Below are positions 60,640 through 64,000 of a DNA stretch of 64,000 nt, in pieces. The translations under genes were made by a program, and so were the position numbers. The stretch's first letter is position 1. Every line of letters starts with the position of its first letter. Source of the DNA: Eucalyptus grandis (taxonomy: Eukaryota > Streptophyta > Magnoliopsida > Myrtales > Myrtaceae); NCBI RefSeq assembly GCF_016545825.1, contig NC_052614.1, forward strand, positions 44,300,072-44,364,071. Reading direction: 5' to 3'. The notes under the pieces were generated by a model that saw nothing but the letters and a program-made list of their open reading frames with translations, ran no database searches and was not told the DNA's origin.

Positions 60640-60960
60640 ATATATGATATGATATGATGATGATCACCCATGACATGATGATGATATGCATATATGACAT
60701 GATATGATGATGATCACCCATGGTATGATGATGATATGCATGTATGATGTGATATGATGATGATCACCTATGGCATGATGATGATGATGTATGAAATGAT
60801 ATGATGATGATCACCCATGGCATGATGATGATATGCATATATGATATGATATGATGATGTCATGATGATGATAATATGAGTATGACATGATGATGATGAT
60901 GTATGATATGTTTGTGATGATGATGAATGATGGTATATGCATGGCATCAAGGTAAGTACG
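60640..60960. repeat. Minisatellite in 3' LTR of B (unit about 50 bp)
   Basis: Same array as in the 5' LTR, with gatcaccca/ta words near 60662, 60712, 60762 and 60809. Copy order is conserved between LTRs, so it predates insertion of B. Confidence 0.85.
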
Positions 60961-61758
60961 CATGGATGCATGAATAGCATGTATGATGTTGTGATTGTAT
61001 TGTATGATGCTTTGAGTGGTTATTGGATTCCTTTACCTGCTGAGTGGTTGTACTCACCCCTTTGGGGACCAACATTTCAGATTAGCAGCATGCCGCTCCT
61101 TACTGTCACGCGGGGTGTGTTTTACGGTCTACCATCCGATGTAGAGGTCGAGTGTGAGGAGTTTGGCTGTCCCTCCATTCCTGGATTGACGTATATTCGA
61201 GTGCCCTGTCTAGTTATGTACGATGTAGGCCTAGTTGGGGGCCCTGTTGTCCAGGAGTTCATATCCGTCCACATTCGTCGTGACGGTGTGATGCGTGGGA
61301 TGTTGTAGCCGCCACCGCCTGATGCACCAAGTTGGGTGTGAGGACCGTGGGTGACAAGTAGGAGCTGGATCTTTTTGGAGATAGTCAGCCGACACTTGTG
61401 ATGGGGATTTTGCCCGTGAGTTATAGCGGGTCGAGGGTTCTTTTTGGGTCTTAGGCCGGGTGTGGCTGAGTCCTGGCTTTTCCTTTTGATGTACCAACCC
61501 AAGAAAAATCACATCTTGGATATATGTAAATAAAGTGTCATGGCTTGTCTTTTAATCATGATGATTAGTGGTGTGTATTTGTATCATGGTTGATGGAGGG
61601 TGAGATGGTGATGTTTTATTTTGCTTCCGCTAATGAGTCGCGCTGGGACCGTTTTAAAAAAAAAATGTCTATGAATTATGAGGCCTCTTGTAAGAAGAAA
61701 TGTAATAAGGTGTAACGTTGGTGCTTGTGGCGACCTATGAAGGGTTCAGGGTGCCACA

Positions 61759-61763
61759 GATGG
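61759..61763. repeat. Target-site duplication of element B, right copy
   Basis: gatgg follows the 3' LTR end and matches 47682-47686 exactly. Confidence 0.85.
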
Positions 61764-63518
61764 CATAGCCGTACCACTCTAAGAAATGCGATTGGACCAC
61801 TTGGATGAGTAATGATTAGCTTGGTGTCTATAAATCGGAGAGACTCCCATTCATTTGCACCACTTTACACACATTGCCATTCATGCCCATCTTCCTCCTC
61901 CATTTCCTTTCTCTTGACCTTGCATTGTCAATTCCTCAAGCTAATCTAAGTCGGTCCTCGAGGTTCGCCAAGCTAAGTAAGATTCCTCCTTTTCTTCTAA
62001 GAAATGAGATCCCATTGTTGAGGCTAGTAAATGCTCACCTGTCAAGTCATGGGTAGTGTACTATATCTTTTGTTTGATCTTACTTGTCATGGACATGGCC
62101 GTGTGCTTGAGTTGTGTATGTTCAGAATGGAATCGAGATTTGTTTGGAATGATTTCATTGCAAGACAAAGACGCCCTAGCCACGAAGCCTTGGTTTTGGC
62201 ATAAATAGGATGCCGGGTACAAGTCTCGCTTGGTGCGGGAATCGTCCAAGGTTGCAAGTTCCTAAATCGACATTGAGGCATGTCAATCTTATGCCTTGAT
62301 CGGTACAGGGATTGCCCAAATCCACAGGATCTTGGTAAGGCACCAAGCATGCCAATTTCCATGGTCCAAATGTACACGGGGACATTGTTCTTGGCGTTGA
62401 ACGAAACCGCGAGCCGAGGGTCATTCTCCATACATGTGTATTCACATTGGGTTAGAGCCGAGGTCTATCAAGCATGGGATCGTCACTAAAGCGAGGTGTA
62501 CCTAAGCCTCAGGGTCTTGGATCGGCATTAAGGCATGCCGTTTCTGAGCCTTGTCCGGTACAAGTATCGTCACTAAGAGATTTGGTTCAAATTATAGACC
62601 AAGAATAATTCCTGTCATGTTTATTAGTGTAGTATAAGAATTCATGGCACACACGAATGAATGATCACGCCTTCAAGCCATGCATGAGTCAGTTAAGAAG
62701 AAAAGATAAGAACCGGCTTATATGATGCATTCATGCATGCACTTAAAGAGGAAAAAGCGTCCGTTACCACATAGCATTGGCGGTGATGCATTGTTCATTG
62801 AATGAGATGCCTTCATTGAGCCGGGATGCCTTCGTTGAGCTATGCAGCCTAGCAAGAAGCTAGAAGCCTCGGTCGAGCCGGGAGGGCCTAATCGAGCTAG
62901 GACGACACTAAATGAATTTGCATAAGTGCTAGTTATGCATAAGCATGATAGATTAATGTGTTCATTATTAAGGCGAAGGTAAGCATACATTGAAGCATGT
63001 CGTGAGGGGCATTTGCACATAGTTGAGATGTCGCAATAAATTTGCTATTGATCTGCCATCGACACTATTTGCGAGTGTGGTACATGCTTGTTCTTGATGA
63101 TGAGAGGCTTTCTTGGTAGAAAGCTAGGAATTTTACTCACTGAGTTTCTCCAAAACTCACTTTCTTATCTTTTAGTCTTGTAGGTATGGAAGTATCAAGT
63201 CAGTGTTGGGAGCTACAGTCACGCTAGAGGAGATAAGAATTTCCTTGGCCTATGTGGATGACCTATAGTGTGATGCAAAAAGAAAAGAGGGCTCGTAGAG
63301 AAAGGGCTTGTAAAAGTACTCTTATAATATAAATCAGTGTATTCTGTGTGATGTATGTCCTAGTCTTCCAGCTATTGTTTGTCTGCAAAGTTATTTGTTG
63401 ATGTTTCCGCATATGCATGATAACAAGATAAAAAGAATCGGGACGGCGACAAGTCTGGGATGTCTTGAAAATAACCCTTGTCGCTCATGACCCTAGAGAT
63501 GGGGTTGGCGTCATGACA

Positions 63519-64000
63519 CAGGAGGTGTCTTTTCTTCTCTAGCTCTGCCATATTTTGAACAACCAGCACCTTGAGGGACGAGGGGATGGCCTGGCGGGAG
63601 TGTAACGAATACCTTTTGACGATCTCCCTTTTCTCAAACCGATCAAGTACCGTGGCAATGGGCTTCGGAAATTCTTTGAACGAGAGGTGGGGGTCTAACA
63701 AATTGAGCTGCCCTACCGACCTCGACCATCTTCTCTGCTTCACGCACTGTTTGGCTAGAAATGGGAGAAGCCTTCGCATGAGCGGCACCTTAAGAACTCA
63801 TCTTCACCACTGCCCAATCCGAAAACAGGAGCATGGAGATTTGATAAAGCTCGAGAGATGTGACTGCCATCAGTAACACGTAGGTATAGGTGATGTACAT
63901 ATCGATCAACAAGGCATTCTTGAAGATCGCGGCAAAAGCACACAAGGCAGACACCAAGCAGAAGAAGCCAAAGAAGCGGCCTATGAGACCAAAATGGGTG
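63519..64000 (-). pseudogene. DUF4220-family membrane protein gene fragment, cut by element A
   Basis: The minus strand from the right edge reads FKNALLIDMYITYTYVLLM and VTSLELYQISMLLFSDWAV in one frame ending at a TAA (63790-63792). The next frame continues with RRLLPFLAKQCVKQRRWSRS, GQLNLLD and IPSSLKVLVVQNMAELEKKR up to the LTR border at 63518. Consecutive hydrophobic segments followed by DMYITYTYVLL and LLFSDW are characteristic of plant DUF4220/DUF594 integral membrane proteins of unknown function. A single extra T near the TAA would explain the frame change. The 5' part lies beyond the window; the 3' part is replaced by element A. Confidence 0.65.

Larger units (their letters stand above)
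47687..61758 (+). mobile_element. Element B: near-complete Tekay/Del-type chromovirus
   Basis: Has matching LTRs (47687-50753 and 55543-61758), a 5-bp GATGG target duplication, an initiator-Met-tRNA binding site, gag with zinc knuckle, protease, RT, RNase H, integrase, a chromodomain-like C-terminus, and a purine tract. LTR length over 3 kb, gene order and tail sequence fit the Tekay (Del) chromovirus lineage, which targets heterochromatin. LTRs remain very similar, so B is much younger than A. Coding frames are broken at several points, mainly by single-base indels and a few stops. Confidence 0.9.
55543..61758 (+). repeat. Element B 3' LTR, containing solo LTR C
   Basis: Starts TATGGCATCC (the second base differs from the 5' LTR's TG) and ends GGGTGCCACA. 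Aligns with 47687-50753 except for C at 56119-58826 plus its duplicated target, and the extra 58979-59438 block that the 5' LTR lacks. Confidence 0.9.
43755..63518 (+). mobile_element. Element A: old Tekay/Del-type chromovirus, 5'-truncated and internally deleted
   Basis: A 166-bp tail of a 5' LTR (43755-43920) is followed by a primer binding site, a decayed gag, the start of protease, integrase C-terminus with chromodomain-like tail, a purine tract, and a 3' LTR that begins at 46223 and ends at 63518. The two LTR tails are clearly homologous but diverged by many substitutions. Element B is inserted in the 3' LTR at 47687-61758. Subtracting B leaves a 3' LTR of about 3.2 kb. Confidence 0.75.
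46223..63518 (+). repeat. Element A 3' LTR, split by element B
   Basis: Runs 46223-47686, is interrupted by B, resumes at 61764, and ends at 63518 (..CATGACA). It starts with TG and ends with CA. No gene inside; the right half carries diverged repeats around 62205-62570. Confidence 0.75.

Noticed and set aside
60937..61308. 123-codon plus-strand frame in B's 3' LTR, also partly in the 5' LTR
   Set aside because: Lies in the LTR, differs in frame between the two LTRs and has no domain; taken as non-coding.

Overview
The window looks like a nuclear segment from a flowering plant, probably a woody eudicot. The evidence is a plant-type intron-containing R2R3-MYB gene, an ALP1-like domesticated Harbinger gene, a tify-domain-binding (TDBD) protein gene, a DUF4220 gene, and abundant Ty3/gypsy LTR retrotransposons and L1-type LINEs. 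I cannot name the species from the sequence. There is one 100-base run of N (4541-4640), a conventional scaffold gap.

Layout. 1-4320: minus-strand pol of a decayed Tat/Ogre-lineage Ty3/gypsy element (protease tail, linker, putative pol intron, RT, RNase H, second RNase H, integrase), broken by an LTR-like end and the gap. 5.8-15.6 kb: two minus-strand host genes with introns, first a TDBD-domain protein gene (5862-9009), then an ALP1/HARBI1-like gene (11619-15635). Both are recognisable along their length but carry small frame-breaking indels. 15.6-31 kb: mostly intergenic, with a diverged tandem segmental duplication, two tiny retroposon scars and two foldback elements with GC-rich cores. 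31064-32035: plus-strand MYB48/59-like gene. 34.6-35.2 kb: GC-rich island that may hold a first exon of a minus-strand gene. 35.7-36.7 kb: a third foldback element. 37.7-42.3 kb: L1-type LINE remnant interrupted by another palindromic element and ended by a large foldback element (42292-43587).

43.7-64 kb is a nest of LTR retrotransposons. Element A is an old chromovirus of Tekay/Del type, 5'-truncated and missing most of pol. Its 3' LTR (46223-63518) is split by element B, a nearly complete Tekay/Del-type chromovirus (47687-61758) with a GATGG target duplication. B's 3' LTR is in turn split by a 2.7-kb solo LTR C (56119-58826) with a GCCGG/GCTGG duplication. A abuts a minus-strand DUF4220 gene fragment at 63519-64000.

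The observations I rate highest are: (1) a set of Mutator-like foldback elements with GGGAAA...TTTCCC ends, about 9-bp target duplications and very GC-rich cores; (2) an in-frame Ogre-type intron between the protease-linker and RT regions; (3) two ultra-short retroposition scars sharing a TTYTGACC-A(n) tail; (4) a 182-bp periodic repeat inside the LTRs of B; (5) a recurrent one- or two-base indel pattern, often in homopolymers, in both host genes and the young element B, which suggests that part of the apparent pseudogenisation may be assembly error.
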